Positions 56,342 through 64,000 of a stretch of 64,000 nucleotides of DNA are shown here, piece by piece. Origin of the DNA: Bacteroidales bacterium UBA4360 (lineage in GTDB: Bacteria > Bacteroidota > Bacteroidia > Bacteroidales > UBA932); contig DGSO01000023.1 of assembly GCA_002393945.1 (NCBI GenBank), positions 1-64,000 on the forward strand, read 5' to 3'. The position numbers and the translations under genes were made by a program. How positions within the stretch are numbered: the first letter of the stretch is position 1; each line of letters opens with the position of its first letter. The notes beneath the pieces were generated by a model, which saw only the letters and a list, made by a program, of their open reading frames with translations, was not told the origin of the DNA and made no database searches.

Positions 56342-57632
56342 ATATTTGGATGGGGCAGCCTTCGAAGTCGAAGTGCTGGCGGAGTTTGTTCTCGAGGAAG
56401 CGCTTGTAGGGATCCTTGACCCACTGGGGCAGGTTGCAGAAGAAGGCGAACTGCGGAGTGCGGGTGGGAAGCTGGGTTACGTACTTGATCTTGATGTACT
56501 TACCCTTCCATGCTGGCGGCGGGTAGTTTTCGATCTCCGGAAGCATGGCGTCGTTGAGCTGAGATGTGGAGATGCGGCGGGCCATGTTGGCGGCAACGCG
56601 GGCGGCGGCATCAAGGACATCCAGTATCCTCTGCTTCTCCAGTACCGAAGTGAACACTATGGGAATGTCGTTGAACGGGGCGAGGCGTGCCTTGAGCGAC
56701 TCGGTATAGTCCCGCATGGTGTTCACGTCCTTTTCAAAGAGGTCCCACTTGTTCACGACAATCACGCAGCCCTTGCGGTTCTTCTGGATGATGTTGAATA
56801 TGTTCATGTCCTGGGCTTCCATGCCAAGGGTGGCGTCTATCATGAGGATACAGACATCTGAGTGTTCGATGGTCCTCATGGCGCGGAGAACGGAGTAGAA
56901 CTCCAGGTCTTCCGTAACCTTGCCGCGCTTTCGCATGCCGGCGGTGTCCACCAGCATGAACTCGTGGCCGAACTTGTTATAGTAGGTAGAGATGGAGTCG
57001 CGGGTAGTGCCTGCAACCGGCGTGACGATGTTCCTCTCCTCTCCAAGCAGCGCATTGGTAAGGGACGACTTGCCCACGTTGGGGCGGCCCACAATGGCGA
57101 TATGGGGAAGGTCTGCGTGGTCGTCATCGGCGGCGGAATCCTCCGGGAGGACCTCCAGAATGCGGTCCAGAAGATCTCCGGTGCCGGAGCCGTTCGCTGC
57201 CGATATGGACCAGATCTCACCAAGGCCAAGGGCGTAGAAATCGAAGACGTCGTACATCTTCTCGCCGGAATCGACCTTGTTCACGCAGAGGACCACGGGC
57301 TTGGTGCTGCGGCGGAGGAGATCGGCAATTTCTGCATCATAATCGGTGATGCCGGTGGCGGCTTCGCACATGAAGAGGACCACATCGGCCTCATCGATGG
57401 CGATGACTACCTGACGGCGGATGGCGTCCTCGAAGACGTCATCGGAATTGGAGGTGTAGCCGCCCGTATCCACTACGGAGAATTCGCGGCCGTTCCATTC
57501 GCACTTGCCGTAATGCCTGTCGCGGGTTACGCCCGCTGTCTCATCCACGATAGCCTGACGCATTCCCACCAGGCGGTTGAAAAGGGTTGACTTTCCTACA
57601 TTCGGTCTCCCGACTATTGCCACTAAAGCCAT
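56325..57632 (-). CDS. der: Ribosome biogenesis GTPase Der (EngA)
   Basis: A 435-residue protein with two tandem G domains (GRPNVGKSTLFN and GRPNVGKSSLTN, with DTGG/DTAG, NKVD and NKWD motifs) and a C-terminal KH-like domain. It is essential for maturation of the 50S subunit. It has its own -7 element inside the 3' end of the preceding transferase gene. Confidence 0.96.
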   Translation of the reverse strand: MALVAIVGRPNVGKSTLFNRLVGMRQAIVDETAGVTRDRHYGKCEWNGREFSVVDTGGYTSNSDDVFEDAIRRQVVIAIDEADVVLFMCEAATGITDYDAEIADLLRRSTKPVVLCVNKVDSGEKMYDVFDFYALGLGEIWSISAANGSGTGDLLDRILEVLPEDSAADDDHADLPHIAIVGRPNVGKSSLTNALLGEERNIVTPVAGTTRDSISTYYNKFGHEFMLVDTAGMRKRGKVTEDLEFYSVLRAMRTIEHSDVCILMIDATLGMEAQDMNIFNIIQKNRKGCVIVVNKWDLFEKDVNTMRDYTESLKARLAPFNDIPIVFTSVLEKQRILDVLDAAARVAANMARRISTSQLNDAMLPEIENYPPPAWKGKYIKIKYVTQLPTRTPQFAFFCNLPQWVKDPYKRFLENKLRQHFDFEGCPIQIYTRSK

Positions 57633-57638
57633 AAGAAT

Positions 57639-59156
57639 CTAATTTTTTGCAAAGATAGTCAAGTTTTCGTCAAAAATGGGACTTTCCACCCCAAAGAAAT
57701 CCAAAACAGTGTGATAAACACTGTGCTGGCCCACGAGATCAAGGTCCTTGTACACCAGCGAGGAATCCGAGGTCCATACCACGAAAGGTATCTCTATCTG
57801 CTCGCGCGGAGCCATCGAAAACGGCACTCCATGCATGTACAGGTTGTTTTCGCCAAGGGATTCGCCATGGTCGGAGACAAACAGCATGCAGCTCCTGCGG
57901 GAAGGAACGGAGCGCAGGACCTCTATCACGCTGTGAATCAGATAATCCGTATACACGACGCTGTTGTCATAGGCATTGAAGAGTTCCTCCTGCGAGGTCT
58001 TCGCCATCTCCACGGTATTGCACACGGGGGTGAACACCTCGAACTGGGGCGGATAATTCGTATTGTACGCCGGGCCGTGGTTGGTGTAGGCGTGGATTAC
58101 GATGAAGACCTTGTCGGCAGTACTGGATTCGATATCTTCACGGAGGCCTTCCAGGAGGATGCCGTCGTAATGGTCATCGGCATCGGGGAAACGCTTTTTG
58201 AGGTCGCCGATCTTGTAATACTTGGGCGTATGGACTGGCGGTTCTCCCCAGTTGCTGGTGCGCCAGGAGACATCGGCCCCCATGCGCTGGAGGTAGTTGG
58301 GAAGGATTTCGTTGAGTTCGCGCGAGGGCCGGTACTCCAGGATCGCCTTCACCCCTGCCGATGTATAAGTGGCCGATGATTCCGCCACATAGGCCTTCAC
58401 CCCGTCCTTCGAAGTGTAGGGATTGGTCTCACGGGGGTAGCCGTAAAGGGAGAAGTGGTCCCTTCGGACGGATTCGCCGATGAAAAGCACGCAGACGTCC
58501 TTGCTGCCGCTCACCGATGTAGGGTCCGGAAGGAGGATTTCACTCCTTTCGGCCTTGTGCTTGGCGTCCAGGTAGCGGAAGGTGTTCACCGTGTAGGACC
58601 AGGGCATTAGAAGGCTGCCCAGTTCGGTGGAATTGCGGTCTATCCAAGGCCAGTTCTTCATATTGCCGAAAATGACCGCCGCAAGCGCTGCAACGGCGAT
58701 TCCGCAGCCGCCCAGGAAGCCCTTCCAGCTGCCGTAATCGACCTTTCTTCCAAACACATAGATGCACGGCAGCACACACAGGCCGATGATATAGAGCACA
58801 AACGCCAGCGAGAAGAAGCCGGAGGCCTCTGAATACTGCGTATTGATTACGTTTCCCATCATCTCGTCTGTCACCAGCACCTGGTAATCGTTGACGAAAT
58901 ACAGCATCACGGCATCTCCGAAAAGCGTAAACGCCACGATGCACTTCCCCACGAAACGCCCCAGGAATACAAGGACGTAGTACAGGAAGAAGTCAAGGAT
59001 GAGAAGAATGAGGGCGGCGCTCACAATGAGCATGACCCCGTTGAAACCGGGGTTTACATACTTCACCGCATGAGAGAAAAACGGCAGGTGAAATGCCGCC
59101 ACCGTAAATATACTCAGGACGAGGCAGTACAGCCAGAGTCTTACTTTCTTTTCCAT
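57639..59156 (-). CDS. EptA-like phosphoethanolamine transferase (sulfatase fold)
   Basis: A 505-residue inner-membrane protein: about five N-terminal transmembrane segments, then a periplasmic alkaline-phosphatase-fold domain with VLFIGESVRRDHFSLYGYPR, the likely Thr nucleophile in SATYTSAGVKAIL, and the metal ligands in FVSDHGESLGENNLYMHG. Such enzymes move phosphoethanolamine from phosphatidylethanolamine to lipid A, glycans or proteins and release diacylglycerol. It overlaps the PHP-fold membrane gene by 16 bases. Confidence 0.88.
   Translation of the reverse strand: MEKKVRLWLYCLVLSIFTVAAFHLPFFSHAVKYVNPGFNGVMLIVSAALILLILDFFLYYVLVFLGRFVGKCIVAFTLFGDAVMLYFVNDYQVLVTDEMMGNVINTQYSEASGFFSLAFVLYIIGLCVLPCIYVFGRKVDYGSWKGFLGGCGIAVAALAAVIFGNMKNWPWIDRNSTELGSLLMPWSYTVNTFRYLDAKHKAERSEILLPDPTSVSGSKDVCVLFIGESVRRDHFSLYGYPRETNPYTSKDGVKAYVAESSATYTSAGVKAILEYRPSRELNEILPNYLQRMGADVSWRTSNWGEPPVHTPKYYKIGDLKKRFPDADDHYDGILLEGLREDIESSTADKVFIVIHAYTNHGPAYNTNYPPQFEVFTPVCNTVEMAKTSQEELFNAYDNSVVYTDYLIHSVIEVLRSVPSRRSCMLFVSDHGESLGENNLYMHGVPFSMAPREQIEIPFVVWTSDSSLVYKDLDLVGQHSVYHTVLDFFGVESPIFDENLTIFAKN
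57650..57657 (-). promoter_or_regulatory. -7 element of der
   Basis: TATCTTTG on the minus strand, 17 bases before the der ATG, lying in the last codons of the transferase gene. A clear -33 at standard spacing was not found. Confidence 0.45.
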
Positions 59157-60337
59157 AAAGCAAAGAGCAGATAAACGAGCCCCGCAAACAATGCAAGGAC
59201 CGCAAGGTTGTAAAACACCGTAAGGAGGATGTTCACCGGATGGTCAGATACCCTGAGCGGAGTGCTTGACACCGATGCGTCATACCTTGCAAACGGGTTT
59301 GTATAAATAACTTCCCCGCCGGGGAAGAAAGCGGTGAGGCGGGCGAAGCGGTCATCGGCCTTCATGGTATACTCCGCGGCGGCGGTATCTTCATACAGCG
59401 CAAGGACGGCATGGTCCTGACCGTTGACGCGGATGCTGTCGGCCTTCTGCGAAAGGGCGATGTAGATGGTGCTGCCGTCCAGGCCGATGTCCTCTATATA
59501 CGGCAAGTGCCTGTTTTTCTCATACTTGACAGCCCAGTCCCCTTTGCCGTAGTCCGGGACGCGCATCGCGTAGTAGCAGCCGCCCATGAGGGTTTTCTTC
59601 AGGTCCTCGTACCTGCCGGAAGGCGTGTTGAGGAAATTGCAGCGGATGCCCACGGCGGCGGTCCAGTCGGGATAGTGAAGGTCGTCATTGGCAAGGCCGA
59701 AGCTGTAATGGCCCGCACTCAGAGCCCAGTCCCAGTACTCGTTTTGCGTGCTGATATGGGTGTCCAGCTCCATAATCTCATATCCGGTGAGCTTTTCCAT
59801 GTGATCCCTGGAAGTACCCACGGTACGGTAAGGATGGTTCATCTGAATGAAATCGGAGCCGTCTCCCAGATAGTCCAGTTCAAACTGCTTCTGGGATGCC
59901 AGGAGCGGGAGAAGCGGGTCGAAATGCTTCACCTTGCTGCTGCCGAAGACAAGCTTGTGGAACTTGAAAGGGCTGTAGCCGTGCTCGTACACGTTCACCT
60001 GCAGGGTGGAATCCGTAGGATGGGGCGTTATCTCGTTATGGTTGGAGAAGGTCACCACGTCGTAGCCCAGTTTCTGAAGAACCTCAAGCGTTTCCCCGGC
60101 CGTGAACTTGCACTCGTTCAGCGGGCCTTTCACTTTGGAATGACAGTGGAAAAGGGAGCGCTTCCAGCCGATGGATTTATCCAGCTGGCTGTAGGGGTTG
60201 AATATATCGGCACCTTCAAAAGGCTTAGGGGCCTCGAAATTGTAAATGGGGCTCACGGCCGTTGCCGTAAATACCATGGCCGCCACAAGGAGGACGGTCA
60301 CCAGCACCCGCCAGAGTATGCTCCAGAACTTTTTCAT
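59141..60337 (-). CDS. Membrane-anchored PHP-domain protein
   Basis: A 398-residue protein with an N-terminal membrane segment (VLVTVLLVAAMVFTATAV), a PHP-like metal site (LFHCHSKVKG, then DVVTFSNHNEI, FIQMNHPYR, GLANDDLHYP) and a C-terminal membrane segment near residues 372-394. PHP domains hydrolyse phosphoesters. The substrate is unknown; tight coupling to the EptA-like gene (16-base overlap) and lipid kinase gene (4-base overlap) suggests envelope lipid or glycan phosphate chemistry on the periplasmic side. Confidence 0.8.
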   Translation of the reverse strand: MKKFWSILWRVLVTVLLVAAMVFTATAVSPIYNFEAPKPFEGADIFNPYSQLDKSIGWKRSLFHCHSKVKGPLNECKFTAGETLEVLQKLGYDVVTFSNHNEITPHPTDSTLQVNVYEHGYSPFKFHKLVFGSSKVKHFDPLLPLLASQKQFELDYLGDGSDFIQMNHPYRTVGTSRDHMEKLTGYEIMELDTHISTQNEYWDWALSAGHYSFGLANDDLHYPDWTAAVGIRCNFLNTPSGRYEDLKKTLMGGCYYAMRVPDYGKGDWAVKYEKNRHLPYIEDIGLDGSTIYIALSQKADSIRVNGQDHAVLALYEDTAAAEYTMKADDRFARLTAFFPGGEVIYTNPFARYDASVSSTPLRVSDHPVNILLTVFYNLAVLALFAGLVYLLFALWKRK

Positions 60338-61221
60338 ATCTTCTTTATCATAGAACTTGGAACAAGCACGTTAAGCGCCTGAGGGATAACGGACAGGTCG
60401 AATTCCGTGCCGCCTTCGGAAGGGTCTCCGTCAAAGTGGACGGCCCCCGGCTTTTGCCTTGATATATGAATGCTGGGACCTCGGAAATTGAGCACGTACG
60501 AGCTCGTATGGGCATATCCGGTCATGAGCCTCCGCACAAGCGAAGGTATCACTATGGTCCTGAAAGGCCTCACCACCACAACGTCCAGCATGCCGTCCGT
60601 TAGGGAAGCCATGGGCGCAATCCTGGCCTGGTTGCCCCACTGGTTGGCATTTGCCACCGTCACAAAAATGGCATCGCCGCTCCAGGTTTCGCCCCCGGCG
60701 GTAACGGTGAAATGCTCCACCGGATTGTTCTTCCACTCGTTCCAGGCATAGTGGATATAGCGTGCAAGGCCGCGGCGGGAAGACTTGGCAAAATCCTGGC
60801 TCACCTTCGCGTCCAGGCCGAAGCCCGCCGTACAGAGGAAATACCTGCCGTTTATCTGCGCAACGTCTATCTTTGCCACCGCCCCTTTATTGATGACTTT
60901 CACTGCCGATGCAATATCCCGGCTCAGACCGAGATGCAGCGCAAGGCCGTCCCCGCTGCCGCAGGGTATGATTCCCATCACCTTGTCCGTGCCGATAAGA
61001 CCGCGGGCCACCTCGTTCACGGTACCGTCGCCGCCCACGGCAACCACTATGTCGGCAGTGCTTTGGCGGGCCAGGCGCTCTGCATGGCCGCCTTCCTCGG
61101 TCATGAGGACTTCGGCATTATATAAGTCCGTGTCAAGGTGCCTTCCTATTGCAGAAAGCACCTTGGACTTGTCTTTATCCCCAGAAATGGGGTTTACTAT
61201 GAAAGATACTTTTTTCTTCAT
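60334..61221 (-). CDS. Diacylglycerol kinase catalytic-domain lipid kinase (YegS/DgkB family)
   Basis: A 295-residue cytosolic lipid kinase with the nucleotide motif VVAVGGDGTVNEVARGL, IIPCGSGDGLALHL, and a C-terminal domain with HFDGDPSEGG. Relatives phosphorylate diacylglycerol, sphingoid bases or phosphatidylglycerol. Since EptA-like transferases release diacylglycerol, a kinase returning it to phosphatidic acid fits this operon; that link is inference. Confidence 0.92.
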   Translation of the reverse strand: MKKKVSFIVNPISGDKDKSKVLSAIGRHLDTDLYNAEVLMTEEGGHAERLARQSTADIVVAVGGDGTVNEVARGLIGTDKVMGIIPCGSGDGLALHLGLSRDIASAVKVINKGAVAKIDVAQINGRYFLCTAGFGLDAKVSQDFAKSSRRGLARYIHYAWNEWKNNPVEHFTVTAGGETWSGDAIFVTVANANQWGNQARIAPMASLTDGMLDVVVVRPFRTIVIPSLVRRLMTGYAHTSSYVLNFRGPSIHISRQKPGAVHFDGDPSEGGTEFDLSVIPQALNVLVPSSMIKKI

Positions 61222-61460
61222 TCCTTATTGTAGAGCGCGCAGGAGGAACAGGCATCCGAATAATTCCCGGAGCATGCTTTTTTCTGCTTCGAGAGCATCT
61301 CCATCTCCTCCTGTTTTGCACACTTTATGCCACGCTTGCGCATCTCCGGGTTGGTGGATATCTCGCCGTTCGGGAATGGACGGTGGAAAAAGAAGATATT
61401 CACTCCAAGGAGCAGCACGGCTGCTCCCACGAAGATTATTGCGGCAAGAAGTGTCTTCAT
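61218..61460 (-). CDS. Small membrane protein with a C-terminal cysteine cluster
   Basis: An 80-residue protein with one N-terminal transmembrane helix (LLAAIIFVGAAVLLLGVNIFF) and a tail with four Cys in C-AKQEEMEMLS-KKAC and SDACSSC. I recall similar unnamed proteins in Bacteroidales but no function. The Cys spacing might hold a metal or iron-sulfur cluster; this is a guess. It lies between prs (2-base gap) and the lipid kinase gene (4-base overlap), which argues that it is a true gene. Confidence 0.7.
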   Translation of the reverse strand: MKTLLAAIIFVGAAVLLLGVNIFFFHRPFPNGEISTNPEMRKRGIKCAKQEEMEMLSKQKKACSGNYSDACSSCALYNKE

Positions 61461-61462
61461 CT

Positions 61463-62458
61463 CTACAGGGGGAATTCGGATGAGATGGGCTGATAGTTAT
61501 ACACACGGAGGATCATGCGGGCGAATGTTTCGGCAAGGGAAACAACCCTGATCTTGCCCTGGAGGTCCTTCTTTGCGGGATCCAGCGGGATAGTATCGGT
61601 CACATAAACTTCCGTGAGGGCAGATGAGTCGATCCTCTCATAAGCAGGGCCGGAGAGGACGGGATGCGTTGCGAAGGCGCGTACGCTGTTGGCACCGCGC
61701 TTCATGAGCTCGTTGGCGGCCTCGGTAAGGGTGCCGGCGGTGTCGATGATATCGTCAAGGATGACTATGTCACGGCCTTCGACCTCTCCGATAGGGACTA
61801 TCTTTTCCACCACGTTTGCCTTTGCACGGGTCTTGTGGCAGATAACCACCGGAGTATGGAGGTACTTGGCGTATGCGTGGACGCGCTTTGCGCCGCCCAT
61901 GTCGGGGGCTGCAAGGGTGAGCGTATCCTTGAACTGCCGCTGCAGCTTCTTCAGGATGGTGAGGAAGTCATAGCTGGCATACAGATGATTCACGGGGAAG
62001 TCGAAGAAGCCCTGGATCTGGTCTGCGTGGAGGTCGCAGGTCATGAGGCCGTCGGTTCCGGCCACCTTCAGCATGTTTGCAACCAGCTTTGCGCCGATGG
62101 AAACGCGCGGCTTGTCCTTGCGGTCCTGCCTTGCCCAGCCATAATAAGGGATGACGGCAATCACCTTGTCTGACGATGCCCTCTTTGCGGCATCAATCGA
62201 CAGGAGAAGCTCCATGAGGTTATCCGACGAAGGGAAGGTACTCTGAATAATGAAGCAGGTGGCACCACGGACGCTTTCCGAGAAAGACGGCTGGAACTCG
62301 CCATCAGAGAAATGAGTGACCTCAAGGGGGCCCAGGGTAATCTCAGGAAAACCCGGTTCCCTCATGCGGTTCATAGCATCAACTACCTTTTCCGCAAAGT
62401 AGCGGCTTGCATCACAGGTAAACAGCGCCAGACGGTGCTCATGTACATCATTAATCAT
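61463..62458 (-). CDS. prs: Ribose-phosphate pyrophosphokinase
   Basis: A 331-residue PRPP synthase: FSDGEFQPSFSESVRG, YYGWARQDRKDKPRVSIGAK, CDLHADQIQGFFDFPVNHLYA and the PRPP-binding loop VILDDIIDTAGTLTEAA. It makes PRPP for nucleotide, His and Trp synthesis. It overlaps engB by four bases. Confidence 0.95.
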   Translation of the reverse strand: MINDVHEHRLALFTCDASRYFAEKVVDAMNRMREPGFPEITLGPLEVTHFSDGEFQPSFSESVRGATCFIIQSTFPSSDNLMELLLSIDAAKRASSDKVIAVIPYYGWARQDRKDKPRVSIGAKLVANMLKVAGTDGLMTCDLHADQIQGFFDFPVNHLYASYDFLTILKKLQRQFKDTLTLAAPDMGGAKRVHAYAKYLHTPVVICHKTRAKANVVEKIVPIGEVEGRDIVILDDIIDTAGTLTEAANELMKRGANSVRAFATHPVLSGPAYERIDSSALTEVYVTDTIPLDPAKKDLQGKIRVVSLAETFARMILRVYNYQPISSEFPL

Positions 62459-63051
62459 AGGTTTTGAAGAATTTGGCCGATGTAATTAAGTATTTCAGTT
62501 TTACCTTCTCCGGAAACGGAGGATGATACAAAAACGGGCGGCAGGCTTTCCCATTCCTGAAGGAGAAGTCCCTTGTTCTTCAGGATTTGGGCATTAAGGA
62601 CATCGGGCCCTTGTTTGTCTGCCTTGGTGAAAATGATGCCGAAGGGTATGCCTTTTTCTCCCAGTTCGGCGATGAAACGGCGGTCTACCTCCTGGAGGTC
62701 ATGGCGGGAGTCCATGAGGACAAAGAGCATGACCATTTCCGGAGAGTTGTTTATATAGTCCCAGATTATGTGACGGAGACGGGCGCGGTCCTTGTCCGGA
62801 AGGCGGGCGTAGCCGTAGCCGGGAAGATCCACCAGGTACCACTTGTCATTGATGAGGAAGTGGTTCACAAGCTGAGTTTTTCCCGGAGTCTGGGATGTCT
62901 TTGCAAGCTTGGAGTTGGCGGTGAGCATGTTAATGAGGGAAGACTTCCCTACATTGGACCTGCCGATGAAGGCGAATTCCGGAAGCCTGGGCTGGGGCCT
63001 CTGCCCCACCCTGGTACTGCTACCTTTGAATTCTGCCTTTGTAATTTTCAT
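62455..63051 (-). CDS. engB: Ribosome biogenesis GTP-binding protein YsxC/EngB
   Basis: A 198-residue GTPase: FAFIGRSNVGKSSLINML (G1), VDLPGYGYARLP (G3), FTKADKQGP (G4). It helps assemble the 50S subunit. ATG 63051 (MKITKAEF) is preferred over 63075, which falls before the likely transcription start set by the -7 element at 63073-63080. It is the first gene of a leftward run engB-prs-small protein-lipid kinase-PHP-EptA-like. Confidence 0.93.
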   Translation of the reverse strand: MKITKAEFKGSSTRVGQRPQPRLPEFAFIGRSNVGKSSLINMLTANSKLAKTSQTPGKTQLVNHFLINDKWYLVDLPGYGYARLPDKDRARLRHIIWDYINNSPEMVMLFVLMDSRHDLQEVDRRFIAELGEKGIPFGIIFTKADKQGPDVLNAQILKNKGLLLQEWESLPPVFVSSSVSGEGKTEILNYIGQILQNL

Positions 63052-63072
63052 GTCCCTGCCCTTATGCCAGTA

Positions 63073-63080
63073 CAAAGATA
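63073..63080 (-). promoter_or_regulatory. -7 element of the engB-led operon
   Basis: TATCTTTG on the minus strand, an exact TAnnTTTG match 22 bases before the ATG at 63051. The -33 is not clear. Confidence 0.5.
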
Positions 63081-63087
63081 AGAAAAA

Positions 63088-64000
63088 TTATCGGATTCCG
63101 TATTTGGCAAGGATGCGTTTGAGTTTCTTTTCAATTGACTTCTCCCATAGGGTGTAGCCGTAATCGTCGGGATGGGTGCCGTCCACGGTTGCCTCGTTTG
63201 TGGGGCCAGTAGCGTTTGTCTTGATGAAATACACGTCCTTGTACTTCTTGCAGGCTATTTTCATGAGGCTGTCGGCCATGGCCTGCTTGGCGGCCTCCTT
63301 GGCCTCTGTATCGGTGTTGAAGTTGCGGCTTTCGCGCCTTATGGTCTGCTGGAAGATGAGGGGTTTCCCGGGCTGGGCAGCCTGGAGTCTCTCGATGAAC
63401 GGGAACAGGCGCTCCTCAATCATGGGGGCGAGAGGATTGGAGAAGGCATCGAAGACAAAGGCGTCGATATCCTCTGCATTGCACAGGACGTCGCAGAAGT
63501 AGGTCTGCAGTTTGCAGTTGCCGCTGCAGCCAAGGCTAAGGAGCTGGATTCCGGTCTTTCTGGTAAACTGTGCGGGATAAGTCATTCCCGAACGCGAGCA
63601 GCTGGCGCCGTGGGTGAATGAGGAGCCGAAGATCGCGACTCTGTGACGGAAAGGATTATCGATGGGCTCAAGCGTGGAGCCTTCCTCAACGCCTACCTTA
63701 ACCGAATTCACCTCGCTGAACAGCGGAAGGTACAGAAGGCACTCGTGCATGCTGCCGTCCATGTTGACAACAATGTTGCAGCTTACCTCGCCGTCTGTCT
63801 GTTTAGGCACTCCCTGGCCTGCCCAGAGCCATACTTTACCCTCTTTGATGTATAGGTCATATCCCCTTGCGGCTATGCCCATGGTACTGTTGGGGAACGT
63901 GGGCGTACCGTAAACGGTCTTGACCTTGATGCTCTTGGAGTTTGTCTTGAAAAGGCAGTAAATGCCCGACGACTCCCTCACCTGCAGGTTCTCTCCTTTG
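63088..64000 (-). CDS. SGNH/GDSL hydrolase, 5' end beyond the window
   Basis: At least 303 residues are visible. An N-terminal beta-sandwich (SGIYCLFKTNSKSIKVK, KVWLWAGQG) precedes an SGNH hydrolase domain with the catalytic Ser in AIFGSSFTHGA, a Gly in LGCSGNCK and the Asp/His pair in DGTHPDDYGY. Such two-domain enzymes are carbohydrate esterases or similar. A GTG at 63981 could be read as a start, but codons before it (KGENLQ) continue the beta domain, so the gene is cut by the window edge. Confidence 0.85.
   Translation of the reverse strand, partial: KGENLQVRESSGIYCLFKTNSKSIKVKTVYGTPTFPNSTMGIAARGYDLYIKEGKVWLWAGQGVPKQTDGEVSCNIVVNMDGSMHECLLYLPLFSEVNSVKVGVEEGSTLEPIDNPFRHRVAIFGSSFTHGASCSRSGMTYPAQFTRKTGIQLLSLGCSGNCKLQTYFCDVLCNAEDIDAFVFDAFSNPLAPMIEERLFPFIERLQAAQPGKPLIFQQTIRRESRNFNTDTEAKEAAKQAMADSLMKIACKKYKDVYFIKTNATGPTNEATVDGTHPDDYGYTLWEKSIEKKLKRILAKYGIR

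Noticed and set aside
63979..63981. GTG as the start of the SGNH hydrolase
   Set aside because: Codons upstream of it continue a coherent beta-domain sequence to the window edge, so the gene is truncated rather than starting here.
1..64000. tRNA, rRNA, tmRNA, SRP RNA or RNase P RNA genes
   Set aside because: No T-arm, CCA-end, SRP Alu/S-domain or RNase P signature was recognised by eye; a covariance-model scan would be needed for certainty.

Overview
The window is a stretch of chromosome from a member of the Bacteroidales (phylum Bacteroidota), probably an uncultured or gut-type lineage with moderate GC; I cannot place the family. The evidence is the class of genes (a TonB-dependent receptor paired with a DUF4249 lipoprotein, an M49 dipeptidyl peptidase III, a C11 clostripain-like peptidase, a 57-residue Hc1-type histone, a GT3 glycogen synthase and eukaryote-type branching enzyme), many lipoprotein signals, almost no Shine-Dalgarno sequences, and repeated promoter elements of the Bacteroidota type (TTTG or TTG about 19-20 bases before TAnnTTTG). 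No rRNA, tRNA, CRISPR array, phage or complete insertion sequence was seen. Most genes are housekeeping.

Layout. 1-4.3 kb: a cut gene, GatB/YqeY protein, lipoprotein HAD phosphatase, radical SAM protein, EamA permease and a DIP1984-family protein. 4.5-9.5 kb: a leftward run (unknown protein, flavodoxin-like reductase, cyclohexadienyl-dehydratase-like lipoprotein, FKBP isomerase, aldo/keto reductase, PNPOx-like lipoprotein, a glycosidase remnant, a sialidase-like lipoprotein) containing a duplicated promoter plus signal-peptide cassette. 9.7-14.6 kb: tocopherol-cyclase-like protein, YbjQ, NhaC antiporter, a double PAP2 phosphatase and a small EF-hand protein. 14.7-19.6 kb: a phosphomannose-isomerase-like protein with altered metal ligands, an S4 protein, then the TonB receptor and DUF4249 lipoprotein. 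19.6-28.7 kb: SppA, C11 peptidase, XerD, rubrerythrin, AddB-like nuclease, L25 with a structured leader, Pth and the Hc1 histone. 29.2-35.6 kb: a leftward ileS-dksA-like-lspA-dipeptidyl peptidase III group. 35.7-39.9 kb: cvpA-tsaB, then greA-hit-tlpA-like, then ribF. 38.96-52.2 kb: a long leftward operon in which xseA and xseB lead into a full glycogen set (branching enzyme, debranching enzyme, GT4, GH57, and one 1410-residue polypeptide carrying both glycogen synthase and glycogen phosphorylase) and end in ribF. 52.4-64 kb: YugP-like protease, alr, nadE, DJ-1 protein, LOG protein, Der, an envelope group (EptA-like transferase, PHP-fold membrane protein, lipid kinase), Prs, EngB and a cut SGNH hydrolase.

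The signal that the genes do not explain is a set of palindromic repeats. Three 122-base copies of a four-armed palindrome sit 13-14 bases after the stop codons of three leftward genes. A different 136-base palindrome with long inverted ends lies in frame inside ribF. A third, short hairpin repeat lies in frame inside ileS and tsaB and just ahead of ribF. Together they suggest active or recent spread of small palindromic elements, including into coding sequence, and they are my best candidate for something not described.
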